DNA from: Cunninghamia lanceolata
Lineage: Eukaryota; Streptophyta; Pinopsida; Cupressales; Cupressaceae
Direction: 5' to 3'
NCBI GenBank assembly: GCA_027924645.1
Contig: BSBN01000039.1
Coordinates: forward strand, 22,728,001 to 22,792,000
Length of the DNA: 64,000 nt
This document shows positions 33,003 through 46,134 of this stretch, in pieces (within the stretch, counting starts at the first letter, position 1; each line of letters starts with the position of its first letter). Below the pieces are notes generated by a model that saw only the letters and a program-made list of their open reading frames with translations, had not been told where the DNA came from and ran no database searches. The translations under genes and the position numbers were made by a program.

Positions 33003-33979
33003 GCAATGATTTTTTTAGTGGCTAATATTCACCAATTAGCTAATAGTTGAAATTGGGGATTCAAAATTTGGTTAATAGTACAAGATGTAAGGTGACCCAA
33101 ATCGCCACATTTTTACAAAATTTTATTTTAGTCCTGGTTAAATTGCCAGAACATTTATTTTATTAAACTTTTAAACTCAGAAATTTGCCACAATATTCGA
33201 TACCTAATTAGATCATATTTGCCTAAATTTTATAAGTTATAGTAGAAAATAAAATTAATTCACCAATAATATTATATAATTATTGGTCACTTTAGGGCCA
33301 TATCGTCAATTTTTAATCACCACTATTAATTTTATTTATAATCTAATGGGTAGGGTTGTATTCCATGGGCTAAAATGTACCCAGGGAGCTCCAATGCCCA
33401 TTGAACCTAGAATTGTATTTGTCTTGTTGATCTTAATTTAAAATCTAATGGCTAGAGTTAAATTCCACAAGCCAAAATGTACCCACAGAGTTTCGATGCC
33501 CATGGGGCGCGAAACTGCATTTGGGCCATTGATCTCAATTGAGATCAATGACCCCAAATGCAATTTTGGCCCCCATGGGCATTAGACTTGTGTGGGTACA
33601 TTTTGGTCCACAGAATAGAACCCAAACCATTTAAAATATTCAATGTTTGATTTAAAATATTAAGGAATTATAGACATGAGCACTACACCTTAAACTAGTC
33701 AATCACTGGCACCATCAGGCCCTTACTTTTCCATAGGAATTTAATTTTTTTTAAAGGAAGGATTCACCATTGTAATTAATGCATTTACCTATTTTTCATC
33801 AAGATTCACCAGGATTTTCTACAAATTTCTAGTGATTTAAAAAAATTTGCCAATAAAATTAATATTTTTTTCAAAAAAAAGGAAAGATTCCCTAATATAA
33901 ATTAATATTTTTTTCCAAATAATGAAGGATTCGCCAAGATTTTATATCTTTTTTTAGGGGGGGTTCTTAAAGTTATCAC
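33003..33979. mobile_element. Mutator-like insertion in Cop-G unit 1
   Basis: The 977 bp insert is absent from units 2 and 3. It is flanked by the 9 bp TAGACTTGA at 32994-33002 and 33980-33988. Its ends are weakly inverted: the left end has TGATTTTTTTAGTGG, and the complement of the right end is GTGATAACTTTAAG. A 9 bp duplication is characteristic of Mutator-type elements. It is non-coding and contains local duplications near 33340-33400 and 33450-33535 and a central hairpin. The left third recurs at 27774-28137. Confidence 0.75.
33472..33606. repeat. Large central hairpin of the Mutator-like insertion
   Basis: CCAAAATGTACCCACA at 33472 is answered by TGTGGGTACATTTTGG ending at 33606. Inner arms TTTGGGCCATTGATCTC and GAGATCAATGACCCCAAA meet around 33537-33543. 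The arms pair over most of their length (about 60 bp each), with almost no loop. The left arm is also a direct repeat of 33345-33400. Confidence 0.85.
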
Positions 33980-34365
33980 TAGACTTGATGAACATTTATT
34001 TCCATCATCATGGTCCTGGTAGCTTCTTGAATGGTCTGGTTCTTTCTTTCCACAACTCTATTTTGCTGAGGAGTCCTAGGAGTAGATAACTGTCTTTTTC
34101 TTCCATGCTTTTCACAGAAGGCATCAAACTCACCGGAAGTAAATTCTCCACCTCTGTCCGATCTTAGACACTTCAATTTCCCACCAATCTCATTTTCAAC
34201 CATCATCTTGAACACTTTAAACTTATCAAGAGCTTCTGATTTTTCTTTTAGGAAATTTACCCACATCATCTGGGAGTAATCATCAATTAGCAACATGAAA
34301 TATATGTCTCCTTGCACACTCCTAATTCTAGCAAGACCACAGAGATCAGTATGTACCAGTTCCAA
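33980..34365 (-). pseudogene. Cop-G unit 1 integrase, catalytic core
   Basis: The 128-codon frame reads MELVHTDLCGLARIRSVQGD, then YFMLLIDDYSQMMWVNFLKE and NEIGGKLKCLRSDRGGEFTS, followed by QQNRVVERKNQTIQEATRTM. The Asp of HTDLCG, the Asp of SDRGGEF and the Glu of VERKN form the D,D35E triad. The C-terminal part continues at 33002 beyond the insertion. A stop at the upstream edge separates it from gag-pro. Confidence 0.93.
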
Positions 34366-35994
34366 TCACCCACTAGAAGCTTGTTCTTTGCTTTTGAATG
34401 AAATTTTGTTCTCTTTACCCAATTGACATTCTCTACATATGCTATCAGGTTTCACAAGTCTTGGAAGATCTCTTACAGCCTGAGTGGAACTTATTTTGAC
34501 AATGTTATAAAAATTCACATGACACATCCTTCTATGCCATAACCAACTTTGATCTGTTTGAGAAATCAAACAACTTTTGCCAGGACTGCTTAAATGAAAG
34601 ATGTTACCTCTAGTTTGAGTACCAGATGCAATTTCATTTCTGGAGCTCTCTAAGATTCTGTATTTTCCATCCTTGAATCGAAGATCATAACCCTTGTCAA
34701 CCAACTGTCCAACACTGAGAAGATTATGTTTTAGTCCTTCCACATATAGAACATCATTGGTGTAATTCCTACCATCAAAAGAGATGGATCCTTTGCCATG
34801 GATTCTACCAGCTAAGTTGTCTCCAAATTTTACAAGCCCACCTTCATATTTTTCAAAACTCACAAACTTACTCTTGTCACCAGTCATATGATGAGAACAT
34901 CCACTATCAATCACCCATTCATCCTTTTCAACAACGTGAGAAACCAAGGCACTTTCCACATTTGCAGAGCTAGTAGATTCAGTAGAAATTGGATTTTCTT
35001 CTTTAATAGCAATGAACACTCGATCACCTTCTCCATGATCAGATTCATCAACTGTGACTCCTTCTTCTCCAGCTTCTTGGATATAGTAGCAATTTTTTTG
35101 GCTTTTGTATATGTTAGGGTTTGGTTTTGAAAACCTCTCTAGACATCTTGAGGCAAAATGACCAATCTTATTACAAGCAAAACATTTTAATGGCAACTTT
35201 CCTTCATACTTACCAGATCCTCTTGGCATTCTTTTGGCAATAAGAGCTTCAAGATCTACAGTCTCAATTTCATCATCTTCAAGATCCTTCCTTGTCTTCC
35301 AAAATCTGTTTGATCATACTGAAGAGCTTTCACCCATATCATATCTTTGCTTTTCATACACACTGGCCTTAAATGTAGATTCAGACTTAGGGAGAGTATC
35401 ACCAAACTCACTCATTTCAAATGCTAAAAGCTTACCAACTAACTGATCCCTTGTGACAGTTGTTACTGTCTTGATTTCTTCAATGGCTATAGCTTTATGC
35501 TTGTAAGCTGCAGGTAAGGATTTGAGCACTTTGGCAACAATTTCTGATTCTTCCAATACTCCACCTGCATTTTTGATACCGGTCACAAGTTCATTTACTT
35601 TTTGCATGTAGGAATTAATATTTTCATCTTCACTCATTACGAATCTTTCATATTTATCCTTCAGACTTTGTAGTTTGGAACATTTAACATATTTGTCACC
35701 TTCATATAGATTTTCCAAATTATTCCAAATTTCATGAGCAGTTTTCAAATCCAAGACATTTTCCAATTCAGTATCAGTCAGGGCACTCAAAAATGCTTCT
35801 TTGGCTCAAATATTGTGTTCAACATCTCTGAGTTTGTCTATAGTTGAAGGTCCATCCTTCGAAATCTTATATGTATTCTTGGTTATCAACCAAAAGGCAT
35901 CACCCATACATTCTAGATGACACTGCATGCATAATTTCTAGAGGGAGTAATTTGTTCCATTAAATCTCAGACTTTCCTTCTTGTAGGATGACAT
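34366..35994 (-). pseudogene. Cop-G unit 1 gag and protease
   Basis: Starts MSSYKKESLRFNGTNYSL at 35994, followed at once by a stop where units 2 and 3 keep going. Gag has LECMGDAFWLITKN, LDLKTAHEIWNNLENLYEGD and EDENINSYMQKVNELVTGIK. The zinc knuckle CFACNKIGHFASRC is intact. The protease follows as EWVIDSGCSHHMTGDKSKF, and then the pre-integrase zinc region WLWHRRMCHVNF...CRECQLGKENKISFK. The section 35229-34366 is open for 287 codons. Stops near 35805 and 35315 break the gag half. Confidence 0.93.
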
Positions 35995-36036
35995 CTTGGA
36001 TCTCCTCAAGCAGTCAAGCTTCTTTTAGAGGAACTT

Positions 36037-36051
36037 GGCTCTAATACCAAT
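36037..36051 (-). promoter_or_regulatory. Cop-G unit 1 primer-binding site
   Basis: The minus strand reads ATTGGTATTAGAGCC next to the LTR, one base different from the TGGTATCAGAGCC of unit 2 (41924-41938). It pairs with initiator methionine tRNA. Confidence 0.88.
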
Positions 36052-37404
36052 TGTTGGAATTAGCCTGTACAACTGAGAGGGTGGGGTGAATCAGTTGTCC
36101 CCAAAATTAATCTTTTCTTTTCTTTTAAACTTCTTTCACAATTGTCAAATTAATTAATGATACAAACATTAAAGCATATAACATCAACGCATAAACAAAA
36201 ACATAATCAACACATTTGACACCAAGATTTTTGACGTGGAAACCCGGTTAAGGGAAAAACCATGGTGGGTGTTAGCCCACAAGATTCATACCCTATTAAA
36301 AGTACTTAAAACAATGGGAAGGCACTTTCCTTCAGGCTCACTACCCAAATCTCACTGCTCAAAAGAGAGGCTCACTGCCTACAAGAAATTTGAGTTTAAC
36401 ACAGAAAGAACTAACTGATAATTAGCATCTTTTAATGCCTGGTTCAGTTTGATTTAATGCTCACAAGACCTCTGCTTCTATCTCCAAATTCTTCTTCTCT
36501 GACTCTTCACTCTATACTGCTTTCGCTCCTCTTCTTCTCTTCTCTACTTCTGATCCTTTCTTTGGATTTAATTCATTTCACAAAAGGATGATTCTCAACA
36601 ACTCTTCATCAAGTATTTATATGCTTCATCAACCTTGGAATGATTAACATGGTCAGTTGAACTTAACGCGGATCATTACACTGTCGGCCAAACATAACTA
36701 AGACTTGAATCTTCCTCTACTTACACACCATGCTTCATAAAATGCTCCTTAGATCATCCGCAACATGCAAGGAACAACTAGTCGGCCAGGCACTGGGAAG
36801 AACAGCAACCTCAAGGAAGAAATCTTCAACAACAAGCTCATACTTCAATGTGGACCTCCAACACAATAGCCACATGATCCAGAAACCTTCACAAGCACAT
36901 TGAATTCACCAATAACATCCACTCTACCAAATTACTACAATCATTTGTATCTTCCTTTGAAACCTCAAGAACACTGTCTGCCATGACTGTCAAACTAAAA
37001 AGATAGCTTGCGGACCTCCAAACCATGAACCACTAGAGTTGATGACACACACTGACTTCCCAAACATGCCTTCATATCTGCACACCATAATATTCCACTG
37101 TGGAGCAATCTGGACCAACTTACTATCAATCTGTCTCTTCTAAACATAGCAAAATCTGGTTCTACTCAGATGGCCATAACCTCTACAAATCTTCATGAGG
37201 ACTTTTCAATTCATAACTGGAACAACCTTTGAAATACTCTACATAGCCATATGGTCCATGAACATTGAGTCTTCATTAATTTTCTCAATATCCTCAACAT
37301 TCCAATCTCTTGAACAGGCAAAAAAATAAGGCACAGTTGACACCAATGACAACAAGAATATATTGACATCAATGAAAACACTGCTTAGCCACATATTTGC
37401 AACA
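36052..37404 (-). repeat. Cop-G LTR 2 (shared by units 1 and 2)
   Basis: It has the unit 1 primer-binding site on its left and the unit 2 polypurine tract ATCTCCCCCTTTGTCATTG on its right, with no target duplication at either edge. It therefore serves as 5' LTR of unit 1 and 3' LTR of unit 2. Confidence 0.92.
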
Positions 37405-37729
37405 ATCTCCCCCTTTGTCATTGATGGCAACATATGATGTGAAAAACTGATTCAGCCATCACGACAAGAACTTCTCCACCTAACTTTTGCAACCACTTTC
37501 TTCATTGCTCCCCCTGTCATCAACAATAAGTTTTTCACATGTCTTCTCTCCCCCTTTGACATCAATGGCAAAGGGCACATATTTCCAATCTTTAACTCAC
37601 CCTTTTTATTTCAGACTAATTTTCAGCATTTGCATACTAACTACTCCTTAGAATAGTATCTTCTCAACATCAATCCGGATCTCAAGATATGACTGAGAAT
37701 TCCACCGTACTGATGCATGCAAGTGCATC

Positions 37730-39250
37730 TTAGTTCTGATCAAGAGGGGTAATAACTCCTAACTTCTCTCTTAGATACTCAAAAGTATCCTTGGGAAGAG
37801 GCTTAGTGAAGATATCTGCAATCTAATCTTTGGAAGACACAAACTCTAACTTGATTTCATTCTCATTTACCTTTTCTCTCAAGAAATGAAACTTGATAGA
37901 TATATACTTTATCTTTGAATGCAACACCATATTCTTAGAGATGCTTATTGCACTAGAATTGTCACAAAAGATTTTGACTACATCCTTAAACACAATTCTA
38001 ATGTCCTTCAACATTTGCTCCATCCACAAAACCTAAGTACAATTATTTGTTGCTGCTATATACTCTGCCTCTGTAGTAGATAGAGATATTGCCTCTTACT
38101 TTTTGCTCATCCAAGAGACCAATCTTCTTCCCAAGAAGAATGCACCACCACTAGTACTTTTCCTATCATCCACATCTCCTGCAAAAATCAGCATTTGTAT
38201 ATGCATAAAGAGTGAAGTTATCATCCTTTGGCTACCACAATCCATAGTCAATTATTCATTTGAGATATCTAAAAATTCTTTTGACTGCTACAACATCGGA
38301 TTTCTTTAGATTAGCTTGAAATCTGGCAACAAGTCCAACTGCATTCATGATGTCAGGTCTGGTCTAAGTCAAATAGAGTAATCCTCCAATCATTAATCTA
38401 TACCTTTTCTAATTTGCCTTAGGGGAGTCATCATCTTTGCTTAGCTTGCACCCAGTTACCATAGGTGTACCTACTAGCTTTGAATATTCCATTCCAAACT
38501 TCTTCAACAATTCTTTCACATACTTGGACTGAGATATGAAGATACCTTTATCTAACAGAACAACTTGCAAACCTAGGAAGAAATTCATCTCACCAAACAT
38601 TGACATTTCAAACTCACTTTTCATCTGATTAGCAAATGCTTTGCACATACATTCATTTCCACCAAAAATGATATCATCAACAAAGACCTCAACAATTAGA
38701 ATGTCCTCATGATTAATCTTGAAGTACAGATTAATATTAGCAGTACCTTTGCTAAATCCTAGCTTAAGCAAATGCTTATCCAATCTGGCATACCATGCTC
38801 TTAGAGCTTGCTTGAGTCCATACAAGGATTTTCTCAGTCTACAAACCATATCTCCCTGATCAGACAACTAAAATCCTTCTGGTTGCTCAATGTAGACTTC
38901 TTCCTCCAAATCTTCATTTAGGAATGTTGATTTGACATCCATCTGATAAACTTTAAAATCTCTGAAAGCAGCAAAAGCAAGAAATAATCTGACTGCCTCT
39001 ATCCTTGCCACCGGAGCAAAAGTTTCTTCAAAATCAATTCCTTCCAATTGAGAATAGCCTTTACATACCAACCTTGCCTTGTTTCTTACAACCTCACCAT
39101 CTTCATTTAGTTTATTCCTGAAGACCCATTTGGTTCCAATCACATTTTTATCCTCGGGTCTAGGAACAAGATCCCAAGTGTGATTCTTTTCAATTTGCAT
39201 CAATGCTTCTTCCATTTCTTTAACCCAGTTTTCATCATTGCAAGCTTAAC
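37730..39250 (-). pseudogene. Cop-G unit 2 reverse transcriptase and RNase H
   Basis: RT is long-open in two pieces. The 115-codon 38868-39215 has [40 protein letters not shown] and [20 protein letters not shown]. The 152-codon 38409-38867 has [34 protein letters not shown] and KLVGTPMVTGCKLS. One stop separates them. RNase H (37730-38100) keeps IFCDNSSAISISKN and ISIKFHFLREKVNENEIKLE, but a stop within the DQIADIF block and others make it inactive. Confidence 0.92.
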
Positions 39251-39463
39251 TTACTGATTTAGGTTCAATCTTTGAAATCAAACAAATCTCCTCTTGATCT
39301 TCAAAAAAATTTCTCCTAGTTTGAACACCTTTACTCGTATCTCCTATGATCTAATATTCAAGATGATTCAACCTTACATACCTAGGAGTTTTGGGAACTG
39401 TTTGAACTTATGTTTTCTGAACTTGTTCCTCATCATCTGCACTAACCTCCTGAGTTACTGGAG

Positions 39464-40261
39464 TTATTGGATGAATCTAGATCTGAGTCTAAATTTGAAC
39501 TTTCCTTTCTTAACTCTGATTTTCATCTTGATCATATGAATCATATCCACAGTACCTGGAATGTTCTTATTTGCTTTCATCAACTTTAACATTAGCACTT
39601 TCAACAATTTTTTTCTACCTCTTGTTGAAGCACCGGTAAGCCTTACTTTGAGTAGAGTATCCCAAAAATATTCCTTCATCACTTCTTGCATCGAACTTGC
39701 CTAAATCCTCATCTCTTTTGATATAGCATTTACTACCAAAAACTTTGAAATATCTCACAGTAGGAGGATGACCAAACCATAGTTCATAAGGAGTCTTACC
39801 AAAATTTCCTTTGATCTGCACCTGGTTGAGAGTGTAGACAGCAGTTTTCATAGCTTCTCTCCAAAAGACTTGACTCCTTGAGGAACATTTGTTTCCATCA
39901 TCATAGTCCTGGAAGCTTCTTGAATGGTCTGATTCTTTCTTTCCACAACTCCATTTTGCTGAGGAGTCCTAGGAGCAGATAACTATCTTTTTATTCCATG
40001 CTTTTCATAGAAGCCATCAAACTCACTGGAAGTAAATTATCCACCTCTGTTAGATCTCAGACACTTTAGTTTCCCACCAATCTCATTTTCAACCATCATC
40101 TTGAACACTTTAAACTTATCAAGAGCTTCTGATTTTTCTTTTAGGAAAGTTACCCACATCATCCGGGCATAATCATCAATCAGCAACATGAAATATATGT
40201 CTCCTTGCACACTCCTAATTCTAGTAGGACCACAGAGATCAGTATGTACCAGTTGCAATCG
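39464..40261 (-). pseudogene. Cop-G unit 2 integrase
   Basis: Core blocks are RLQLVHTDLCGPTRIRSVQG, IDDYARMMWVTFLKEKSEAL and CLRSNRGG, where the usual second catalytic Asp of SDRGG is Asn. The C-terminal part has GKTPYELWFGHPPTVRYFKV and GIFLGYSTQSKAYRCFNKR. Unlike unit 1 it has no insertion between AKWRE-like and TPYELW sequences. Stops occur in the middle, near 39987 and 40040. Confidence 0.9.
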
Positions 40262-41881
40262 CCCACTAGAAGCTTGTTCTTTGCTTTTGAATGAAATTTT
40301 GTTCTCTTTACCCAATTGACATTCTCTACATATTATATCAGGTTTCACAAGTCTTGGAAGATCTCTTACAGCCTGAGTGGAACTTATTTTGACAATGTTA
40401 TCAAAATTCACATGACACATCCTCCTATGCCATAACCAACTTTGATCTATCTGAGCAATCAAACAACTTTTGCCAGAACTGCTTAAATGAAAGATGTTAC
40501 CTCTAGTTTGAGTACCAGATGTAATTTCAGTTTTGGAGCTCTCAAAAATTTTGCATTTTCCATCCTTGAATCAAAGATCATAACCCGTGTCAACCAACTG
40601 TCCAACACTGAAAAGATTATGTTTCAATCCTTCCACATACAGAACATCATTGGTGCAATTCTTACCATCAAAAGAGATGGATCCTTTGCCATGGATTCTA
40701 CCAGTTGAGTTGTCTCCAAATTTTATAAGCCCACCTTCATATTTTTCAAAACTCACAAACTTACTCTTGTCACTAGTCATATGATGAGAACATCCACTAT
40801 CAATCACCCATTCATCCTTTTCAACAACTTGAGAAGCCAAGGCACTTTCCACATTTGCACAGCTAGTAGTAAACATTAGATCTTCTTCTTTAATAGCAAT
40901 GAACACCCAATCACCTTCTCCATGATTAGATTCATCATCTATGACTCCTTCTTCTCCAGCTTCTTGGACATAGTAGCAATTTTTCTGGCTTTTGTATCTG
41001 TTAGGGTTTGGTTTTGAAAACCTCTTCTAACATCTTGAGGCAAAATGACCAATTTTATTACAAGCAAAACATTTTAATGGAAACTTTCCTTCATACTTAC
41101 CAGATCCTCTTGGCATTCTTTTGGCAATAAGAACTTCAAGATCTGCAATCTCAATTTCATCATCTTCAAGATCCTTCCTTGTCTTCACAAATCTGTTTGA
41201 TCTTCCTGAAGAGCTTTCCTTCAGATCATATCTTTGCTTTCCATGCACACTAGCCTTGAATGTAGATTCAGACTTAGCGAGAGAATCACCAAACTCGTTC
41301 ATTTCAAATGTTGAAAGCTTACCAACTAACTGATCCCTTGTGAGAGTTGTTATTGTCCTGATTTCTTCAATGGTTGCAACTTTATGCTTGTAAGTTGCAG
41401 GTAAGGATCTAAGCACTTTAGCAACAATTTATGATTCTTCTAATACTCCACCTGCATTTCTGATACCGGTCCTAAGTTCATTTACTTTTTGCATGTAGGA
41501 AGTAATGTTTTCATCTTCACTCATTACCAATCTTTCATATTTACCCTTCAAAATTTGTAGCTTTGCACATTTGACATATTTGTCACCTTCATATAGATTT
41601 TCCAACTTATTCCAAATTTCATGAGCAGTTTTCAAATCCAGGACATTCGCCAATTTAGTATCAGACAGGGCACTCAAAAATGCTTCTTTGGCTCGAATAT
41701 TGTGTTCAGCATCTCTAAGTTCATCTATAGTTGAAGGTCCATTCTTCGAAATCTTATATGCATTCTTGGTTATTAACCAAAAGGCATCACCCATACATTC
41801 CAGATGACACTCCATGTGTACTTTCCAAAGGGAGTAATTTGTTCCATCAAATCTTGGACTTTCCTTCTTGTAGGAGGACAT
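40262..41881 (-). pseudogene. Cop-G unit 2 gag and protease
   Basis: The start at 41881 opens MSSYKKESPRFDGTNYSLWK and reads 150 codons to the GGVLEES stop at 41429. Gag then continues LRSLPATYKHKVATIEE and KCFACNKIGHFASRC. A frameshift follows near 41025. The protease EWVIDSGCSHHMTSDKSKF is intact, as is the pre-integrase CRECQLGKENKISFKSKEQA. This copy has the best-preserved N-terminal gag of the three. Confidence 0.93.
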
Positions 41882-41938
41882 CTTGGATCTCCTCAAGTGG
41901 TCAAGCTTCTTTTAGAGGAACTTGGCTCTGATACCAAT

Positions 41939-43293
41939 TGTTGGAATTAGACAGGACAACTGAGAGGGGGGGTGAATTAATTGTCCCCAAAATTAATCTT
42001 TTATTTTCTTTTAAACTTCTTTCACAATTGTCAAATTGATTAATGATGCAAACATTAAAGCATATAACATCAACACATAAGTAGAAACATAATCAACACA
42101 TTTGACTTCAATATTTTTTACGTGGAAACCCGGTTAAGGGAAAAAACATGGTGGGTGTTAGCCCATAAGATTTGTACCCTATTAAAAGTACTTAAAAAAA
42201 TGGGAAGGCACTTGCCTTCGGGCTCACTGCCTAGATCTCACTGCTCAAAAGAGAGGCTCACTACCTACAAGAAATTTGAGTTTAACATAGAAAGAACTAA
42301 TTGATAATTAGCATCTTTTCATGCCTAGTTCAGTTTCATTTAATGCTCACAAAACCTCTACTTCTATCTCCAAATTCTTCTTCTCTAACTCTTCACTCTA
42401 TACTCCTTTCACTCCTCTTCTTCTCTACTCTGCTTCTAATCCTTTATTTGGATTTAATTCATTTTGCACAAGGATGATTCTCAACAACTCTTCAACAAGT
42501 ATTTATATGCTTCATCAACCTTGGAATGATTAACAAGGTCAGCTAAACTTAACGTGGATCATTACATTGTCGGCCAAACATAACTAAGACTTGAATCTTC
42601 CTCTACTAACATGCCACACTTCGTAAAACACTCCTTAGATCATCCTCAAGATGTTAGGAACATCCGATCGGCTAAGAACTGGGAAGAACAGCAACCACAA
42701 AGAAGAAATCTTCAATAACAAGCTCAAACTTCAATGTAGACCTCCAACACAGTAGCCACATGATCCAGAGGCCTTCACAAGCACATTGAATTCACCAATA
42801 ACATCCACTCTATACCAAATTACCAGAATCATTTGTATCTTCCTCCAAAACCTCAAGAACACTGTCTACCATGACTGTCAAACTAGAAAGATAGCTTGCA
42901 AACCTCCAAACCACGAACCACTAGAGTTGATAACACACACTGACTCCCCAAACATGCATTCAGATCTAAAGACCATAATATTTCACTGTGGAGCAATCCA
43001 AACCAACTTACTATCACTCTGTCTCTTCTGAACACAACAAAATCTAGTTCTACTCATATGGCCATAACTTCTACAAGTCTTCATGCGGACTTTTCAATTC
43101 ATAACTGGAACAACCTCTAACAATCCTCTACATAGCCATATGGTATGTGAACTTTGAGTCTTCATTAATTTTCTCAATATCCTCAACATTCCAATCTCTT
43201 GAACAGGCAACAAAATAAGGCACAGTTGACACCAATGACAACAAGAATATGTTGACATCAATGACAACACTTCTTAGCCACATATTTGCAACA
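41939..43293 (-). repeat. Cop-G LTR 3 (shared by units 2 and 3)
   Basis: Bounded by the unit 2 primer-binding site (TGGTATCAGAGCC on the minus strand, ending at 41938) and the unit 3 polypurine tract. No target duplication flanks it. It ends CATATTTGCAACA. Confidence 0.92.
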
Positions 43294-43567
43294 ATCTCCC
43301 CCTTTGTCATAAATGGCAACATATGATGTGAAAAAATGATTCATCCATCATGACAAGAACTTCTCCCCCTGACTTTTGCAACCACTTTCTTCATTGTTCC
43401 CCCTATCATCAGCAATTAGTTTTTCACATGTCTTCTCTCCCCCTTTGACATCAATGGCAAAGGGCACATATTTCCAATCTTTTACTCCTTTTTATTTCAG
43501 ACTAATCTCCAACATTTGTATACTGACTACTCTTTAGAGTAGTATCTTCTCAACATCAATCCTAATC

Positions 43568-45167
43568 TCACGATATGATTGAGAATTCCATCAGTTTGAT
43601 GGATGTAAGTGCATCTTGGTTCTGATTAGGAGGGGTAATAACCCCTAACTTTTTTCTGAGATACTCAAAAGTATCCTTGGGAAGAAGCTTAGTGAAGATA
43701 TCTGCAATCTGATCTTTGGAAGACACAAACTCCAACTTGACTTCATTGTCATTTACCTTTTCTCTCAAGAAATGAAACTAGATAGATATATGCTTTGTCT
43801 TTGAATGCAACACTGGATTCTTAAAGATGCTTATTGCACTAGAATTGTCACAAAAGATTGTGACTAGCTCCTCAAACACAATTCTGATGTCCTTCAACAT
43901 TTGCTTCATCCACAATACCTGAGTACAATTATTTGATGTTGCTATATAATCTGCCTCTGTAGTAGACAGAGATATTGCCTCTTGTTTTTTGCTCATCCAA
44001 GAGACCAATCTTCTCCCCAAGAAGAATGCACCACCACTAGTACTTTTCATATCATCCACATCTCCTGTCTAATCAGCATCTGTATATGCATAAAGAGTGA
44101 AGTTATCATCCTTTAGATACCACAATCCATAGTCAATTATTCATTTGAGATATCTGAAAATTCTTCTGACTGCTACAACATGCGATGCCTTTGGATCAGC
44201 TTGAAATCTAGCAACAAGTCCAACTGTATTCATGATGTCAGGTCTAGTCTGAGTCAAATAGAGTAATCTTCCAATCATTAATCTATACCTTTTTCTAATT
44301 TGCCTTAGGGGAGTCATCATCTTTTCTTAGCTTACATCTAATTACCATAGGTGTACCTACTGGCTTTGAATCTTCCATTCCAAACTTCTTCAACATTTCT
44401 TTCACATACTTGGACTGAGATATGAAGATACCTTTATCTGACTGAACAATTTGCAAACCTAAGAAGAAATTTATCTCACCAATCATTGACATTTCAAACT
44501 CACTTTTCGTCTGATTAGCAAATGCTTTGCACATACATTCATTTCCACCAAAAATGATATCATCAACAAAGACCTCAACAATTAGAATGTCCTCATGATT
44601 AATCTTGAAGTATAGATTACTATCAGCAGTACCTTTGCTAAATCCTAGCTAAAGTAAATGTTTATCCAATCTGGCATACCAGGCTCTTGGAGCTTGCTTG
44701 AGTCCATACAAGGCTTTTCTTAGTCTACAATCCTTATCTCCCTGATCAAACAACTAAAATCCTTCTGGTTGCTCAATGTAGACTTCTTCCTCCAAATCTC
44801 CATTTAGGAATGTTGATTTGACATCCATCTGATAAACTTTGAAATCTCTAAAAGCAGCAAAAGCAAGAAATAATATGACTACCTCTATCCTTGCCACTGG
44901 AGCAAAAGTTTCTTCAAAATCAATTCCTTCCACTTGATTATAGCCTTTACATACCAACCTTGCCTTGTTTCTTAGAACCTCACCATCTTCATTTAGTTTA
45001 TTCCTGAAGAAGCATTTGGTTCCAATCACATTTTTGTCCTCGGGTCTAGGAACAAGATCCCAAGTGTGATTCTTTTCAATTTGCATCAATTCTTCTTCCG
45101 TTGCTTTAACCCAGTTTTCATTATTGCAAGCTGCACTTACGAATTTAGGTTCAATCTTTGAAATCAA
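43568..45167 (-). pseudogene. Cop-G unit 3 reverse transcriptase and RNase H
   Basis: The 137-codon frame 44754-45167 has [20 protein letters not shown], then [20 protein letters not shown] and [20 protein letters not shown]. Stops then break the [14 protein letters not shown] and VFVDDIIFGG region. RT resumes at 44534 with FEMSMIGEINFFLGLQIVQS and FGMEDSKPVGTPMV. RNase H has TSGGAFFLGRRLVSWMSKKQ, LSTTEADYIATSNNCTQVLW (the usual EAEY is EADY) and FCDNSSAISIFKNP, then one stop and VSSKDQIADIFTKLLPKDTF. Its C-terminus is extended past the usual stop to 43568. Confidence 0.92.
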
Positions 45168-45401
45168 ACAAATCTCCTCTTGATCTTTAGAAATTTTTCT
45201 CCTAGTTCAAATACCTTTACTCTTATCTCCTATGAGCTGATATTCAGGATGATTCAACCTTACATACCTAGGAGTTTTGGGAATTGTTTGAACTTCTATT
45301 TCTTGAACTTGTTCCTCATCATCTGCACTAACCTCTTGAGTTACTGGAGTTACCAAATCAATCTAGATTTGAGTCTGAATTTGAACTTGCCTTTCTTGAC
45401 T

Positions 45402-46134
45402 TTAATTTTCATCTTGATCATATGAATCATATCCACAGTACCTGGAATGTTCTTCTTTGCTTTCATCAACTTTAACATTAGCACTTTCAACAATTTTTTT
45501 CAACCTCTTGTTGAAGCACTGGTAAGCCTTAATTTGAGTAGAGTATCCCAAAAATATTCCTTCATCACTTCTTGCATCAAACTTGCCTAAATCCTCATCT
45601 CTTTTGATATAGCATTTACTACCAAAAACTCTAAAATATCTCAGTAGGAGGATGAACAAACCATAGTTCATAAGGAGTCTTACCAGAATTTCCTTTGATC
45701 TGCACTAGGTTCAGAGTGTAGACAACATTACTCACGGCTTCTCTCCAATAGACTTGAGGAACATTTGTTTCCATCATCATGGTCCTAGCAACTTCTTGAA
45801 TGGTCTAGTTCTTTCTTTCCACAACTCTTTTTTGCTGAGGAGTCCTAGGAGAAAATAATTGTCTTTTTATTCCATGCTTTTCACAGAAGACATCAAACTC
45901 ACCGAAAGTAAATTGTCCACCCTTGTCAGATCTCAGACACTTCAGTTTCCCACCAATCTCATTTTCAACCATCATCTTGAACACTTTAAACTTATCAAGA
46001 GCTTCTAATTTTTCTTTTAGGAAAGTTACCCACATCATCTAAGAGTAATCATTAATCAGCAACATGAAATATTTGTCTTGCACACTCCTAATTCTAGCAG
46101 GACCACAGAGATCAGTATGTACCAATTCCAATCG
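45402..46134 (-). pseudogene. Cop-G unit 3 integrase
   Basis: Core MMWVTFLKEKLEALDKFKVF, then NEIGGKLKCLRSDKGGQFTF (second Asp kept) and TPQQKRVVERKN (Glu kept). The C-terminal RYFRVFGSKCYIKRDEDLGK and GIFLGYSTQIKAYQCFNKR lie in another frame after a small deletion near 45650. Stops lie near 46038 and 45805. Confidence 0.9.
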
